A stretch of DNA of 12,082 nucleotides from Anaerolineae bacterium. GTDB taxonomy: Bacteria > Chloroflexota > Anaerolineae > JACIWR01. The translations under genes were made by a program, and so were the position numbers. Location: positions 1-12,082 of the forward strand of contig JAGGZG010000104.1 of the NCBI GenBank assembly GCA_021162125.1, written 5' to 3'. Below the pieces are notes generated by a model. It was not told the origin of the DNA, did no database searches, and saw only the letters and a program-made list of their open reading frames with translations. Position 1 is the stretch's first letter. Each line of letters starts with the position of its first letter. This document shows, piece by piece, positions 10,386 to 12,082 of this stretch.

Positions 10386-12082
10386 ATGACCACATCTGCC
10401 GCTGAAACTCAATGTAACCCGGAAATGAGCCGCCGGATCGAATTGGCCTTGCTTCTGGTGATCCTGAGCGTAGCCGTCTTCCTCCGCCTGCATAATCTGG
10501 CAAACGTACCGCACGGTCTCTCCCACGATGAGTTGACCAACTCCCAGATGGCCGAGGACGTGTTGGGGGGCGCGCGTCCGATTTACTTCACGGGCGGGTA
10601 CGGCCACGAACCACTCTACCTTTACCTGATGGCCGCGACAGTGCGGCTGTTCGGGAATAATGCTCTTGGCATCCGCCTGCCCTCGGCGCTGTGCGGTCTG
10701 CTGGGAATGGGAGCGAGCTATGCCCTGGCCCGCAGGCTCTTTGGGGTGAAGGTGGCGTTGATCACTGGGGCTGGACTGGCCGTCTCGTGGTGGCCGGTGT
10801 TTTACAGTCGAGTGGGATTGCGGGCCATTGCCCTGCCGCTGTTCGCCGCCCTCGGCGCTCTGTTTTTGTGGCAGGGGATTTTCCGCTCATCGCTGGCCAC
10901 CTCTCGTCGTGACCGGGCATTTGCCTACGCTGCTTTCGCCCTGGCCGGGCTTTCCCTGGGGATCAGCTTGTACACCTATCCCTCCAGCCGGCTGATTCCG
11001 GTGGTGTTCGCCTTGTTCGCCGGCTACCTGGCCCTATTTCGGCGCTCCCTGTTCAAACGCACGTGGGCCGGCTTTGCACTGTGCCTGGTACTTGCCGGAT
11101 TAATCTTCCTGCCGCTGGGCTATTATCTCCACACCCATCCCGGCGTGGAGGCACGGGTAAATCAGCTAGAAGAGCCATTGCGCGATCTGGCGAAAGGTAA
11201 CCCCCGACCCGTGTTGGAATTCACCCTGGCCACGCTGAAGGTTTTCGGTCTGCGCGGGGAATACAACCCACGGTACAACCTCCCATTTCGGCCCGTTTTT
11301 GATCCCGTAAGTGCGCTGCTGTTCTGGGGTGGGATAGCCCTATGCCTGGTATGCTGGCGGCGGGCCAAGTATGCGTTTCTGCTCATCTGGTTCGCGATCA
11401 CGCTGGCACCGAGCATGGTCACCCTACGTTCGCCGAGTACTATCCGGGCTATTGGCTGTTTGCCGGTGCTCTACGTCTTCCCGGCTCTCTCGGCTGTGGC
11501 CCTGGGTGACTGGCTCCAGCATCGTGTTCGGGGACGATGGGTGTGGCCTGCTGTAGGGGGCGGTCTGGCCGTGTTGTTTGCCGCCAATTTCCTGTGGTTC
11601 TACCGGGATTATTTTTTACTCTGGCCGCAGCACCCCAAAACGCGCGTGCTCTACCAGAGCACCCTCACTGAAATATGTCACTACCTGGACCAAAGCCCCG
11701 ATAGCGATCCGGTGTGGATCTCCGAGTCCTTCGACGATCATCGTCATCTCTTGTTGCCAAGTCGCACTTTGCGGCGTCGGGATTTGCAGATTCAATGGTT
11801 TGACGCTCGACATTGCCTGATCTTTCCACAAGGGGAGCAGTCTATCCGCTATGTGCTGCCGGAGTTTGCCCCCCTTGACCCTGCGCTGGGGGATTTGTTA
11901 CAGGGGGCTCAACTTTTGGCTCAAAGTGAGCGCCACACCGACGATGGGCGGCCAACGTTCACCGTCTATCGCCTGGAGTCTCGTCAAATGTTGGTTGCCA
12001 GGATTGAAGCCCTGGCTCGCAACTCGCCAGCAGTGTGGAGCCCGGCCACAGAACTCCAGACAGCGCAGGCCCATCCTCTGAC
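10386..12082 (+). CDS. GT39-type membrane glycosyltransferase, 3' end outside the window
   Basis: 565 codons are open to the window edge with no stop; my frame-by-frame reading found none. It is a polytopic GT-C protein: first span ~19-34, then a periplasmic GLSHDELTNSQ loop with the Asp48-Glu49 catalytic/metal pair, GYGHEPLYLYLMA (71-83), a YSRVGLRA motif, and about ten further hydrophobic spans to ~residue 410, then a soluble C-terminal part. It is the same broad family as the gene at 7430 but clearly divergent, so the two probably use different acceptors or donors in envelope glycan assembly. ATG 10386 has no convincing ribosome binding site and overlaps the stop of a 3-codon mini-ORF (10378-10389). 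Base composition is GC-rich like leuS. The partial status makes the total length unknown. Confidence 0.85.
   Translation, partial: MTTSAAETQCNPEMSRRIELALLLVILSVAVFLRLHNLANVPHGLSHDELTNSQMAEDVLGGARPIYFTGGYGHEPLYLYLMAATVRLFGNNALGIRLPSALCGLLGMGASYALARRLFGVKVALITGAGLAVSWWPVFYSRVGLRAIALPLFAALGALFLWQGIFRSSLATSRRDRAFAYAAFALAGLSLGISLYTYPSSRLIPVVFALFAGYLALFRRSLFKRTWAGFALCLVLAGLIFLPLGYYLHTHPGVEARVNQLEEPLRDLAKGNPRPVLEFTLATLKVFGLRGEYNPRYNLPFRPVFDPVSALLFWGGIALCLVCWRRAKYAFLLIWFAITLAPSMVTLRSPSTIRAIGCLPVLYVFPALSAVALGDWLQHRVRGRWVWPAVGGGLAVLFAANFLWFYRDYFLLWPQHPKTRVLYQSTLTEICHYLDQSPDSDPVWISESFDDHRHLLLPSRTLRRRDLQIQWFDARHCLIFPQGEQSIRYVLPEFAPLDPALGDLLQGAQLLAQSERHTDDGRPTFTVYRLESRQMLVARIEALARNSPAVWSPATELQTAQAHPL

Overview
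All genes in this window lie on the + strand. The sequence reads as a moderately GC-rich bacterial chromosome, most likely a Chloroflexota (Anaerolineae-like) genome or metagenome contig. That assignment is inference. It rests on a leucyl-tRNA synthetase with a ~120-residue insertion of a kind I associate with Chloroflexi, two large GT-C (GT39-type) membrane glycosyltransferases (the first with a C-terminal beta-rich domain), a GAAC-N4-GTTC SOS box, a Chloroflexi-style T-box, and a DUF6504-like gene. No rRNA, phage or conjugation gene is present.

Layout. (1) 95-1393 is an NfeD-type membrane serine protease. (2) 1424-2166 is a small SOS operon: a perfect-consensus promoter (TTGACA-N17-TATAAT) with two GAAC-N4-GTTC palindromes, one in the spacer and one at the start of the transcript, drives an 84-aa DUF6504-like protein and an 87-aa protein I cannot name. 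(3) 2183-2485 is a tRNA transcription unit: promoter, tRNA-Ala(CGC), tRNA-Ala(GGC) and an intrinsic terminator. (4) 2516-7331 is a leucine unit: a complete T-box leader with a probable CTC (Leu) specifier, then ilvE, a YdjM-like membrane hydrolase and leuS. No terminator is visible between these genes, so uncharged tRNA-Leu probably controls both the aminotransferase and the leucyl-tRNA synthetase. (5) 7430-9355 and 10386-12082 (runs off the edge) are two GT39-type glycosyltransferases. (6) Between them sits a two-gene toxin-antitoxin-like cassette (DUF4258 plus YgiT-type zinc finger, ATGA overlap) with its own promoters. A 143-bp MITE-like element (12-bp perfect terminal inverted repeats, 7-of-8 matching flanking duplication) lies between those promoters and the first gene.

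The most interesting parts are the SOS-controlled pair of uncharacterised small proteins, the leucine T-box over ilvE-ydjM-leuS, and the MITE-like insertion in the leader of the toxin-antitoxin cassette. Family names come from reading the translated sequences without any database search.
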